Part shown: positions 19,587 to 28,139 of the stretch, piece by piece
Layout: each line of letters opens with the position of its first letter
Numbering within the stretch: position 1 is the first letter of the stretch
Assembly (NCBI RefSeq): GCF_963676325.1
Contig: NZ_OY781099.1
Span: forward strand, 1,054,001-1,118,000
Direction: 5' to 3'
From: an uncultured Bacteroides sp.
GTDB taxonomy: Bacteria > Bacteroidota > Bacteroidia > Bacteroidales > Bacteroidaceae
Length of the DNA: 64,000 nt
Program-made: the position numbers and the translations under genes
The notes under the pieces: generated by a model
Database searches by the model: none
Seen by the model: only the letters and a program-made list of their open reading frames with translations
What the model was told of the DNA's origin: nothing

Positions 19587-19618
19587 TTTGAATATTATAT
19601 TATTATACTTTATATTTG
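19587..19618 (+). promoter_or_regulatory. Bacteroides-type promoter of paralogue 2
   Basis: TTTG (19587-19590), a 20-bp gap and TATATTTG (19611-19618) give the same -33/-7 architecture as at 12836-12867. The start codon follows 61 bp after the element. Confidence 0.6.
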
Positions 19619-19679
19619 TAATAATAGGTAAGAGGTTAATATCGTTTTGTTATTCAAATCACTTAATACTAAAAGCCCT

Positions 19680-20105
19680 ATGAAATCTAAAAAGATAAAT
19701 TCATCAATCCGGGCTATCAGCTTTACTGTAAAAGGTTTCTTTCAGGATTTCTCACAGTTAAGTAACTCTAGATTAGATAATAGAGGAAATTATTCTATTC
19801 TGGAACAAGAAATTCTGGAATGCGCTAATTATTTGACATCAATTCCCTCTGATAGTTATAATTTAAATAGGGAGTATGCTGAAACTCTTTTGTTACATTG
19901 GATGATACGAACCACTGATTTTTCATTCAATATTGATAAGCAGATTTATAAAATTATAGAATCTGATTTGTCTTTATTAAATATCTATTTAGCATATGTT
20001 GCCAAATTTGTGATAGAAAACAGAGATAAATCAAAGAGTGTAAATGAAATAAAAAGTAATATTATTCCTTTGTTGTTGGATTATTGTAATAATCAGAAAA
20101 AATAA
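19680..20105 (+). CDS. Unrecognised ~140-residue protein, paralogue 2
   Basis: A 141-residue paralogue of the protein at 12925, clearly alignable over its whole length (MKSK..NSS, DFSQLSNSRLDNRGNYS, LECANYLTSIPSD, NREYAETLLLHWM, DFSFNIDKQIYKIIESDLSLLN, LLLDYCNNQKK). It lacks the last ~10 residues of paralogue 1. An in-frame TTG at 19647 would add 11 residues; the ATG at 19680 is favoured by alignment. No signal peptide, membrane segment or catalytic motif is visible. It is monocistronic with its own promoter and terminator, and mirrors paralogue 1 on the other side of the BspA cassette. Function unknown; a regulator or immunity-like partner of the cassette is possible but unsupported. Confidence 0.75.
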   Translation: MKSKKINSSIRAISFTVKGFFQDFSQLSNSRLDNRGNYSILEQEILECANYLTSIPSDSYNLNREYAETLLLHWMIRTTDFSFNIDKQIYKIIESDLSLLNIYLAYVAKFVIENRDKSKSVNEIKSNIIPLLLDYCNNQKK

Positions 20106-20130
20106 AGTCAATCAAAATGATTTAATATCC

Positions 20131-20171
20131 ACGTTTAAATGTTGATAAAACAGCATTTGAACGTTTTTTTT
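20131..20171 (+). terminator. Rho-independent terminator after paralogue 2
   Basis: ACGTTTAAATG (20131-20141) pairs with CATTTGAACGT (20154-20164) with one G-T wobble, followed by eight T. It separates paralogue 2 from the glycoside hydrolase operon. Confidence 0.85.
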
Positions 20172-20253
20172 GTCTTATTATAAACTGATTTTTGATGTAT
20201 TGGGTACAAAAACGGCTCTTTTTCGTCTTTTTATATAAAGAATTATAGAAATT

Positions 20254-23118
20254 ATGAAGCATACAGTTCTGAATTTGCGAAAAGCAATTGTTTTTTTATC
20301 ATTGTTTTTAACTTCCTTTTTATATGCTCAGAAGTCTGAGATGGGTACTCTGGTTCAATACCTCTCAGGTAAAGGCGCCGATGATGCAGTAGCATGGGAT
20401 TTTTATTGCACTGACGGTCGTAACTCTGGCAAATGGTCAAAAATTATGGTCCCTTCCTGCTGGGAAACACAGGGGTTCGGGCAGTTTCAATATGGTATAA
20501 CTTTCTACGGCAAACCTTTTCCTGATGGAATAGCTAAAGAGCAGGGGCAATATAAACATGAGTTTGAAGTACCTTCATCATGGCGAGGAAAAAGTATTCG
20601 TCTGGTATTCGAGGCTTCCATGACTGATACTGAAGTTAAGGTGAACGGACGCAAGGCTGGTGAAAAACATCAGGGTGCGTTTTACCGTTTCTCTTACGAC
20701 GTTACAGATATGTTGAAGTACGGAAAGAAGAACTTACTGGAAGTTACAGTAAGCAAAGAATCAGAAAATGCCGGAGTAAATCTGGCAGAGCGCAGAGCCG
20801 ACTACTGGAATTTTGGTGGAATCTTCCGTCCGGTATTCCTGGAAGCAAAGCCTGCAATGAACATTAACCGGATTGCACTTGATGCTAAAGCTGATGGTTC
20901 TTTCAAAGCTTCTTGTTATTTGGGTAATGCAGCTTCGGATAATTTGAGTCTGAAAACAGTGATACTTGATGCTGCCGGTAAAAAAGTGAAAGAAACCACT
21001 TCTCCTGTAAAAGAGGGTGGCGACTGGACTACTGTCGCTTTAAATGTTGCTTCTCCTAAACTTTGGTCGGCTGAAACTCCTAATTTATATAAAGCTCAGT
21101 TCTCTTTACTTGATAAAGACGGTGTTGTTATTCATCAGACTGAAGAAAAGTTTGGTTTCAGAACTATTGAAGTTCGTGAGAGTGACGGACTTTATATCAA
21201 TGGTGTAAGAGTAAACATCCGTGGAGTAAACCGTCATAGTTTCCGTCCGGAGACTGGTCGTACACTGGATCGTGCGAAGAACTACGAAGATGTACGCCTG
21301 ATTAAAGAAATGAATATGAATTCCGTTCGTTTATCTCACTATCCTGCTGATCCTGCTTTCTATGAAGCTTGTGATGAACTGGGATTGTATGTAATGAGTG
21401 AACTTGGCGGATGGCACGGACATTACGAAACCCCAACAGGAATTAAGTTGGCAGAGGAAATGGTTACCAGAGATGTAAATCACCCTTCTATCATTTGGTG
21501 GAGTAATGGTAATGAAAAAGGCTGGAATACAGAACTGGATGGTGAGTTCCATAAATGGGATCCTCAGCTTCGTCCGGTGATTCATCCACAAGGAAACTTT
21601 AGTGGATTTGAAACTATGCACTACCGTTCTTATGGTGAGAGTCAGGAATATATGCGCTTGCCTCAGATCTTTATGCCTACAGAGTTTCTGCATGGTTTGT
21701 ATGATGGCGGACATGGTGCCGGATTGTATGATTACTGGGAAATGATGCGTAAACATCCTCGTTGTGCAGGTGGCTTTTTATGGGTATTGGCCGATGAAGG
21801 AGTGAAACGTGTGGATGAAGACGGACGTATTGATAATCAGGGTAATTTTGCTTGCGATGGTATTGTTGGCCCTCATCATGAAAAAGAGGGAAGTTTCTTT
21901 ACTATCAAACAAATATGGTGCCCGGTTCAGGTGATGAATACTAAGCTTGATAAGAGCTTTGACGGAATTTTCCAGATTGAAAACAGATATGACTTTACAA
22001 ATATAAATGAATGCAAATTTATTTGGAAACAGGTTGCTTTCCCTTCTGCATCTGATGCAAATGGGGCAACAGTATTGAAACAAGGCGAAGTGAAAGGGAC
22101 AGATATTGCTCCTCATGCAGCCGGTGTACTTAAAACAAATATGCCTGCTATAAGTGATAAAACTGATGCTGTGTTCTTAACTGCTATTGATAAAAATGGT
22201 CAGGAATTGTGGCGCTGGAGCTGGAAGATTGAAGGCAAGGCTCAAAAAGAAGATTCAAAATCCGGTAAAATAGCTTCTTATAAAGAAAGTGATAATGCTG
22301 TAACTGCTACTGTAGCTGATAAAAGCTATACTTTCAGCAAGAAAGATGGTCAATTGAAAGAAGTAATTAGCAACGGAAAGAAGATTTCATTTGCTAACGG
22401 TCCAAGATTTATCGGTGCTCGTCGTGCAGATCGTTCATTAGATCAATTCTATAATCATGATGATCCTGATGCAAAGAGCTTGGACAGAACTTACAAAGAA
22501 TTTACTGATGCTGCTGTATTTGATAAGTTAGCAGTAAAAGAGCAAGGCAATGATTTAGTTATCACAGCTTCTTATAAACTTGGAAATATGGAAACTGCTC
22601 AGTGGACAGTAAGACCTGACGGTTCACTTGTATTGAACTATACATATAATTTTAATGGCGTTGTAGATCTTATGGGAGTAAGATTTGATTATCCTGAAGA
22701 TCAGATGCAAAGCAAACGCTGGTTGGGTAATGGTCCTTACCGTGTATGGCAGAACCGTTTGCACGGAACAACTTACGATGTATGGGAAAACAAATACAAC
22801 GATCCTATCCCTGGTGAATCATTTACTTATCCTGAGTTTAAAGGATACTTCGCAAATTGTTCATGGATGAATCTTACAACAACTGAAGGAGTAATTTCAA
22901 TTACAAATGAAACTCCAAATGTTTATATCGGTGTTTATCAGCCAAGAGACGGACGCGATGCTTTACTTTATACGTTGCCTCAAAGCGGTATCTCTGTCTT
23001 GGATGTGATTCCTGCAGTAAGAAACAAAGTGAATGCAACAGATTTGATTGGTCCTTCTTCACAACCTAAATGGGTGAGCGGACAAAAAACAGGTAAATTG
23101 GTATTCAACTTCAAATAA
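20254..23118 (+). CDS. GH2 family beta-galactosidase-like glycoside hydrolase
   Basis: A 954-residue secreted enzyme (signal peptide ending LYAQ near residue 26). It has the full GH2 order: a sugar-binding jelly roll with WKxMVPSCWETQGFG-like start and FEASMTDTEVKVNGRKAG, an immunoglobulin-like domain, then a TIM barrel with RGVNRHSFRPETGRTLD. The acid/base is probably Glu421 in WWSNGNEKGWN and the nucleophile Glu477 in PTEFLHGLYDGG. A C-terminal galactosidase-type domain follows (GNGPYRVWQNRLHGTTYDVW). Length and layout match LacZ-type beta-galactosidases, so cleavage of a terminal beta-galactoside is likely, but GH2 also contains other activities. It heads the enzyme operon; the next gene starts 28 bp downstream. 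Confidence 0.9.
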   Translation: MKHTVLNLRKAIVFLSLFLTSFLYAQKSEMGTLVQYLSGKGADDAVAWDFYCTDGRNSGKWSKIMVPSCWETQGFGQFQYGITFYGKPFPDGIAKEQGQYKHEFEVPSSWRGKSIRLVFEASMTDTEVKVNGRKAGEKHQGAFYRFSYDVTDMLKYGKKNLLEVTVSKESENAGVNLAERRADYWNFGGIFRPVFLEAKPAMNINRIALDAKADGSFKASCYLGNAASDNLSLKTVILDAAGKKVKETTSPVKEGGDWTTVALNVASPKLWSAETPNLYKAQFSLLDKDGVVIHQTEEKFGFRTIEVRESDGLYINGVRVNIRGVNRHSFRPETGRTLDRAKNYEDVRLIKEMNMNSVRLSHYPADPAFYEACDELGLYVMSELGGWHGHYETPTGIKLAEEMVTRDVNHPSIIWWSNGNEKGWNTELDGEFHKWDPQLRPVIHPQGNFSGFETMHYRSYGESQEYMRLPQIFMPTEFLHGLYDGGHGAGLYDYWEMMRKHPRCAGGFLWVLADEGVKRVDEDGRIDNQGNFACDGIVGPHHEKEGSFFTIKQIWCPVQVMNTKLDKSFDGIFQIENRYDFTNINECKFIWKQVAFPSASDANGATVLKQGEVKGTDIAPHAAGVLKTNMPAISDKTDAVFLTAIDKNGQELWRWSWKIEGKAQKEDSKSGKIASYKESDNAVTATVADKSYTFSKKDGQLKEVISNGKKISFANGPRFIGARRADRSLDQFYNHDDPDAKSLDRTYKEFTDAAVFDKLAVKEQGNDLVITASYKLGNMETAQWTVRPDGSLVLNYTYNFNGVVDLMGVRFDYPEDQMQSKRWLGNGPYRVWQNRLHGTTYDVWENKYNDPIPGESFTYPEFKGYFANCSWMNLTTTEGVISITNETPNVYIGVYQPRDGRDALLYTLPQSGISVLDVIPAVRNKVNATDLIGPSSQPKWVSGQKTGKLVFNFK

Positions 23119-23146
23119 TCAGTTACGTCTGAAAAATTCTTGTGAT

Positions 23147-26100
23147 ATGAATAAATATAGAAAAATCCTTCTGTCTCTTTTGATCCTTGGTTGTACTATA
23201 TCTAGTGCACAGATACCAACTTTGGCAGAAAGGTTTAATAACCCTCCGGTGGAATCTGCTCCGTGGTCATTCTGGTACTGGATGTACGGAGCCGTATCAA
23301 AGGCCGGCATTACAGCTGATATGGAAGCCATGAAGCAAGCCGGACTTGGCGGTGTTTATCTGATGCCTATCAAAGGTACTGCCGAAAACAAATCTTTCTC
23401 TCCTGCATATCAGCAGCTCACTCCCGAATGGTGGGAGATGGTTCGCTTTTCTATGCAGGAAGCTGACAGGGTAGGACTAAAACTAGGTATGCATATTTGT
23501 GATGGATTCGCTTTAGCTGGTGGACCGTGGATTACTCCGGAGAAATCTATGCAGAAAGTTGTTTGGAGTGATACCATTGTATCAGGTGGAAAGATTAAGA
23601 ATTTGCACTTGGCCCGACCGGAATCTTATAACGGTTTTTACAAGGAAATAGGACTTTATGCTATTCCTGTTCAACAAGAGTTTTCCACTGATATAAATGT
23701 ACCGGAAGTAACTTCATCTATTGCAGATGATAAAACGCCTTCTTACTTGGTTAAGAGAAACGAAACAGGCGCTTTCAAAAGCTCTACTCCATGCTGGATT
23801 CAATATTCATTTAAAGAACCATTTACTTGTCGTTCTATAGAGCTTGTACTCAACGGAAATAATTATGAAGCTCACCGCCTGAAAGTTTGTGTTAGTGATG
23901 ACGGCATTAATTTCCGTACAGTTAAACAATTGGTTCCGGCACGACAAGGCTGGCAGAATACGGATGAGAATTCTACTCATATTATTCCGGTTACAACAGC
24001 TCGTTATTTCCGTTTCTATTGGGATCCGAAAGGAACAGAACCTGGAGCGGAAGATATGGATGCTGCAAAGTGGAAACCGAACCTGAAAATAAAGAAGCTT
24101 ATTTTATCAGGCAAGGCTGTAATCAGTCAGTTTGAAGGTAAGGCGGGACTTGTATGGCGAGTAAGTAAAAGAACTCAGGCGGATGAATTGCCGGATAAAG
24201 ATTGTGTAAAACAGAATCAGATTATAGATCTTTCTTCATACCTGACAGGAGATGTATTGAACGCAGTTCTTCCTGCTGGAAAGTGGAAGATTGTAAGAAT
24301 GGGACATACTTCTACCGGACATACCAATGCTACAGGTGGAGGTGCAAAAGGTCTTGAATGTGATAAGTTCAGCGAAGAAGCTGTAAAAATACAGTTTGAC
24401 CATTGGTTTGGAGAAGCTTTCAGAAAGACAGATCCAGCATTAGCAAAGCGTGTTTTGAAGTTTATGCATGTAGATAGTTGGGAATGCGGAAGTCAGAACT
24501 GGTCGGACAATTTTATTTCTGAGTTTAAGAAACGCAGAGGATACGATCTTACTCCATATTTATTGGTGTATACTGGTACTCCACTTGAAAGTGCTGAAAA
24601 GACAGAAAGTATATTAAGTGATATCCGTCAGACAATCTCAGAACTTATTGTTGATGTGTTTTATAAAACATTAGCGGATAAAGCCAAAGAATATGAATGT
24701 GAGTTTTCAGCAGAAAGTATTGCTCCTACAATGGTGAGCGATGGAATGCTACATTATCAGGCTGTGGACAGACCGATGGGCGAATTCTGGCTGAACAGTC
24801 CTACTCACGATAAACCAAATGATATGTTGGATGCTATTTCGGGTGCTCATATCTATGGAAAGAATATTATTCAGGCAGAAGGATTTACTCAGTTGCGTAC
24901 TATGTGGAATGAGAATCCTGCAATGCTGAAACCGTTGCTCGACAGAAATTATGCTTTAGGTATCAATAAACTCTTCTATCATGTTTATGTGCATAATCCT
25001 TATGTGGACAAAGCACCGGGCATGACTCTTGATGGCATTGGCCTTTTCTTCCAACGTGATCAGACTTGGTGGAAGCAGGGAAAGGCCTGGGTTGATTACG
25101 CCCGCCGTTGTCAGACACTATTGCAGTTCGGTCATCCTGTTGTTGATGTGGCTGTGTTTACTGGTGAAGAAACTCCAAGAAGAGCTATTCTTCCCGACAG
25201 ATTAGTTCCTTCTCTTCCTGGAATATTCGGAAAAGAGCGTGTGGCAGCTGAAACAAAACGTTTAGCAAATGATGGTCAGCCTGTAAGAGAAATGCCTGTT
25301 GGTGTTTTCAACTCTGCAAACATGACTGATATGGGAGATTGGATTGATCCACTTTCGGGCTATGCTTATGATTCGTTTAATAAGGATGCATTGGTACGTC
25401 TTTCAAGAGCAGAATTTGGTAAGTTAGTTGTGTCTGGCGGAGCTGCGTACAGAATACTAGTGCTGCCCAAACCTCATCCAATGTCTCCTGATGGAAATTA
25501 TATGAGTCTGGAAGTGGCTAGAAAAATTAAGATGCTTCAGAAGTCGGGAGTTGTTGTCTTGTTAGGTGATAAACCATCAAAGGTACCTGGATTGGGCGAT
25601 AAAGATTACAATACTAAAGAACTGAATAAAATTGCTGAAGAAATATGGGCGGCTTCTCCTCAATATAAACTTCCTTATACTGATTCTGATTTTGCTCAGT
25701 TCGGATTGAAGAAGGATGTTATATTCAAGGATAATGCTAAAGATTTTGCCTGGACTCATCGTGCCGGAGAAGGTACTGATATTTATTTTATAGCTAACCA
25801 GAAAAACGAATCTCGTAAAGTAACAGTTTCTTTACGCTGTTCAGGCAGACAACCGGAACTTTGGAATCCTGTAACTGGCGAGATTAAGGATGCAGCTGTA
25901 TGGAATGAAGCTGACGACAGAACTGAAATATCGTTGGACTTAGCTGCAAACGAATCTGTCTTTGTTGTTTTCCAGCGTCAGGCTAGCTCTGTTTCCGGTA
26001 ACGAAAAGTGTATTCTCGCTTCTGCTCCGTTGACAGTGAAGGAGTGGACGGTGAATTTTCCGGAAGTATCTAAGTCATTAAAAAGAAATACTTTGTTTGA

Positions 26101-26485
26101 CTGGAGTAAGGAAGATGATGCTGATGTTAAGTATTACTCAGGTACTGCAAATTATCAGACAATGTTCCAATGGAAGAATAAAGTTGGCAAAAAACAAATC
26201 TATCTTGATTTGGGTAAAGTCAATGTAATGGCCGAGGTTATTGTTAATGGGATAAATTGCGGAACAGTGTGGACTTCTCCATACAGGGTTAATATCACCA
26301 AAGCAATAAAGAAAGGCAATAACAAACTAGAAATACAGGTTGTTAATACCTGGATGAATAAGATGAAGGGTGTGTATGATCAAAAGATTAAATCGGGTAA
26401 TCTTTGGACAAATGCTCCTTACTGGTCTGAAAAGTTGCCTTTACAGGAATCTGGTCTTACAGGACCATTAAACCTGATTTATTAG
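23147..26485 (+). CDS. GH106 alpha-L-rhamnosidase
   Basis: A 1112-residue secreted protein (signal ending ISSAQ near residue 22). The N-terminus LAERFNNPPVESAPWSFWYWM, followed by GGVYLMPIKG, and the central MHVDSWECGSQNW, LLVYTGTPL, EFSAESIAPTM and ISGAHIYGKNIIQAEGFTQ are characteristic of GH106, which removes alpha-L-rhamnose from pectic rhamnogalacturonan side structures. The C-terminus contains a GH2-type jelly-roll piece (YLDLGKVNVMAEVIVNGINCGTVW). Length is normal for the family. Placement between GH2 genes fits joint trimming of galactose and rhamnose side groups. The gene following it is separated by 216 bp that hold a TGTACA cluster and a promoter-like element, so the operon may have an internal promoter there. 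Confidence 0.9.
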   Translation: MNKYRKILLSLLILGCTISSAQIPTLAERFNNPPVESAPWSFWYWMYGAVSKAGITADMEAMKQAGLGGVYLMPIKGTAENKSFSPAYQQLTPEWWEMVRFSMQEADRVGLKLGMHICDGFALAGGPWITPEKSMQKVVWSDTIVSGGKIKNLHLARPESYNGFYKEIGLYAIPVQQEFSTDINVPEVTSSIADDKTPSYLVKRNETGAFKSSTPCWIQYSFKEPFTCRSIELVLNGNNYEAHRLKVCVSDDGINFRTVKQLVPARQGWQNTDENSTHIIPVTTARYFRFYWDPKGTEPGAEDMDAAKWKPNLKIKKLILSGKAVISQFEGKAGLVWRVSKRTQADELPDKDCVKQNQIIDLSSYLTGDVLNAVLPAGKWKIVRMGHTSTGHTNATGGGAKGLECDKFSEEAVKIQFDHWFGEAFRKTDPALAKRVLKFMHVDSWECGSQNWSDNFISEFKKRRGYDLTPYLLVYTGTPLESAEKTESILSDIRQTISELIVDVFYKTLADKAKEYECEFSAESIAPTMVSDGMLHYQAVDRPMGEFWLNSPTHDKPNDMLDAISGAHIYGKNIIQAEGFTQLRTMWNENPAMLKPLLDRNYALGINKLFYHVYVHNPYVDKAPGMTLDGIGLFFQRDQTWWKQGKAWVDYARRCQTLLQFGHPVVDVAVFTGEETPRRAILPDRLVPSLPGIFGKERVAAETKRLANDGQPVREMPVGVFNSANMTDMGDWIDPLSGYAYDSFNKDALVRLSRAEFGKLVVSGGAAYRILVLPKPHPMSPDGNYMSLEVARKIKMLQKSGVVVLLGDKPSKVPGLGDKDYNTKELNKIAEEIWAASPQYKLPYTDSDFAQFGLKKDVIFKDNAKDFAWTHRAGEGTDIYFIANQKNESRKVTVSLRCSGRQPELWNPVTGEIKDAAVWNEADDRTEISLDLAANESVFVVFQRQASSVSGNEKCILASAPLTVKEWTVNFPEVSKSLKRNTLFDWSKEDDADVKYYSGTANYQTMFQWKNKVGKKQIYLDLGKVNVMAEVIVNGINCGTVWTSPYRVNITKAIKKGNNKLEIQVVNTWMNKMKGVYDQKIKSGNLWTNAPYWSEKLPLQESGLTGPLNLIY

Positions 26486-26546
26486 GGATAGTAATAGATC
26501 GTAATAGAGATATTAATAATTTAAACTAGTTTGGGTAGTAGAATCA

Positions 26547-26619
26547 TGTACATGTTTGGATCCAATCATGTACATGATTAAAAGCAAACATGTACAAGAT
26601 TGGGGGCTAAACATGTACA
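26547..26619. repeat. TGTACA cluster B inside the enzyme operon
   Basis: TGTACA starts at 26547, 26569, 26591 and 26614 (22, 22 and 23 bp apart). Three copies are in the extended palindrome ATGTACAT. The cluster lies between the GH106 and esterase genes and ends 15 bp before a -7-like TATCTTTG. Confidence 0.8.
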
Positions 26620-26634
26620 TGATTATTTTAAGAC

Positions 26635-26642
26635 TATCTTTG
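26635..26642 (+). promoter_or_regulatory. Possible internal promoter before the esterase gene
   Basis: TATCTTTG fits TAnnTTTG. No TTTG is found about 20 bp upstream; that place is occupied by the last TGTACA palindrome. Weak evidence. Confidence 0.35.
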
Positions 26643-26701
26643 TAATTACTTAATTTATTATCGGATTATACATAGATACTGATTATAAAATACATAGTTA
26701 A

Positions 26702-28132
26702 ATGAATAACAAGTTCAGATTTGGAGCATTCGCATTGGCGCTATCGCTCTTTTGCTCGACCGCAATAAAGGCCGAAGTTAAACTTCCAGCTTTTTTCTCA
26801 AATGGAATGGTTATACAACAACAAACAAATGCTTCTTTTTGGGGAACTTCAACACCAAATAAGAAACTGACTATTGTTACATCATGGAATAAAAAGAAAT
26901 ATACTGTTGATGTGGACGGAACAGGTAAGTGGAAAGTTGCTCTGGCAACTCCTACAGCTGGCGGTCCGTATTCCATCACATTCAATGATGGCAAACAAAC
27001 TCTTCTGCAAGATGTTTTAGTTGGTGAGGTATGGCTTTGCTCTGGTCAGTCAAACATGGAAATGCCAATGAAGGGTTATAAGAACCAGCCGGTGGAGAAT
27101 TCAAACATGGATATCCTGAAATCGACAAATCCTCAGATTCGTCTATTTACTGTAGGGCATAATTCTGTTATTGATGTGCAGAGTGATGTGAAAGGAGACT
27201 GGAAGTCTGCTACTCCCGAATCAGTAAAAGAGTTTAGTGCTACAGCATATTATTATGGTCGCTTGCTTCAGCAAACTCTGAATGTTCCGGTTGGACTAAT
27301 TTGCAGCAGCTGGGGAGGTTCATGCGTTGAGGCATGGATGGATAAAGAAATGCTGAAAGGTTTCCCGGAAGTTAAGATTCCAAAATCACCCGAAGATATA
27401 GTAGAGAAAAACCGTACTCCAACAACTTTATACCAAGGCATGATAGCTCCGTTGGTTGGCTATACTATCAAAGGTGCAATCTGGTATCAGGGAGAATCTA
27501 ATTATGATCGCTATCAATCTTACGCCAATCTTTTCTCTACAATGATACAGTCATGGAGAACCAGATGGAATCAGGGAAACTTCCCATTCTATTACTGCCA
27601 GATAGCTCCTTATGATTATTCAATTATTACTCCTGCAGGCAAAGACGTTATTAATTCAGCTTATCTGCGTGAAGCTCAATGTACTGCAGAGAATAAAATA
27701 GAAAATACAGGTATGGCTGTTTTAATGGATGCCGGATTACAAGAAGGTATTCACCCAAGAAAGAAACAAATTGCAGGTGAACGTCTTGCTCTGCAAGCTT
27801 TGGTGAAAACTTACAAGATAAATGGAGTTACTGCCGATGGTCCTGTCTATAAGGAAATGAGTGTACAGAATGACACTGTTGTAGTAAGCTTTGACAGAAC
27901 TCAGATGTGGGTCGCTGCTCCAAAAGGTGAATTGAAAAACTTTAAAGTAGCTGGCGCAGATAAGAAATTTTATCCTGCAAAAGCATGGATTGTTAGAAGT
28001 AAGGTTTATGTAAAATCTGATGAAGTAAAGAAGCCTGTTGCTGTTCGCTATGCGTTCGATAATTACGTAGATGGCGATCTTTACGGAACAGAAGGACTAC
28101 CTGTCTCTTCTTTCAGAACAGATAATTGGTAA
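26702..28132 (+). CDS. Sialate O-acetylesterase-like (SASA) carbohydrate esterase
   Basis: A 476-residue secreted SGNH-fold esterase (signal ending IKAE). The catalytic Ser117 sits in CSGQSNMEMP, the oxyanion motif is WYQGESNYDRY and the catalytic His351 is in EGIHPRKKQIAGERLALQAL. The family removes acetyl groups from sugars; in PULs such enzymes are more often hemicellulose or pectin acetylesterases than sialate-specific ones. The residue two before His351 is Gly where most relatives carry Asp (DIHP), so the dyad is Ser-His without the usual acid. The next start codon lies 8 bp after its stop. Signal, fold motifs and length (~470 residues) fit the family. Confidence 0.88.
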   Translation: MNNKFRFGAFALALSLFCSTAIKAEVKLPAFFSNGMVIQQQTNASFWGTSTPNKKLTIVTSWNKKKYTVDVDGTGKWKVALATPTAGGPYSITFNDGKQTLLQDVLVGEVWLCSGQSNMEMPMKGYKNQPVENSNMDILKSTNPQIRLFTVGHNSVIDVQSDVKGDWKSATPESVKEFSATAYYYGRLLQQTLNVPVGLICSSWGGSCVEAWMDKEMLKGFPEVKIPKSPEDIVEKNRTPTTLYQGMIAPLVGYTIKGAIWYQGESNYDRYQSYANLFSTMIQSWRTRWNQGNFPFYYCQIAPYDYSIITPAGKDVINSAYLREAQCTAENKIENTGMAVLMDAGLQEGIHPRKKQIAGERLALQALVKTYKINGVTADGPVYKEMSVQNDTVVVSFDRTQMWVAAPKGELKNFKVAGADKKFYPAKAWIVRSKVYVKSDEVKKPVAVRYAFDNYVDGDLYGTEGLPVSSFRTDNW

Positions 28133-28139
28133 TACAAAT

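Larger units (their letters stand above)
19287..19679. other. Intergenic region between BspA cassette and paralogue 2
   Basis: No gene is seen. It contains the twin TTTGTCCAAT boxes and promoter of paralogue 2. The part before 19490 shows nothing recognisable. Confidence 0.5.
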
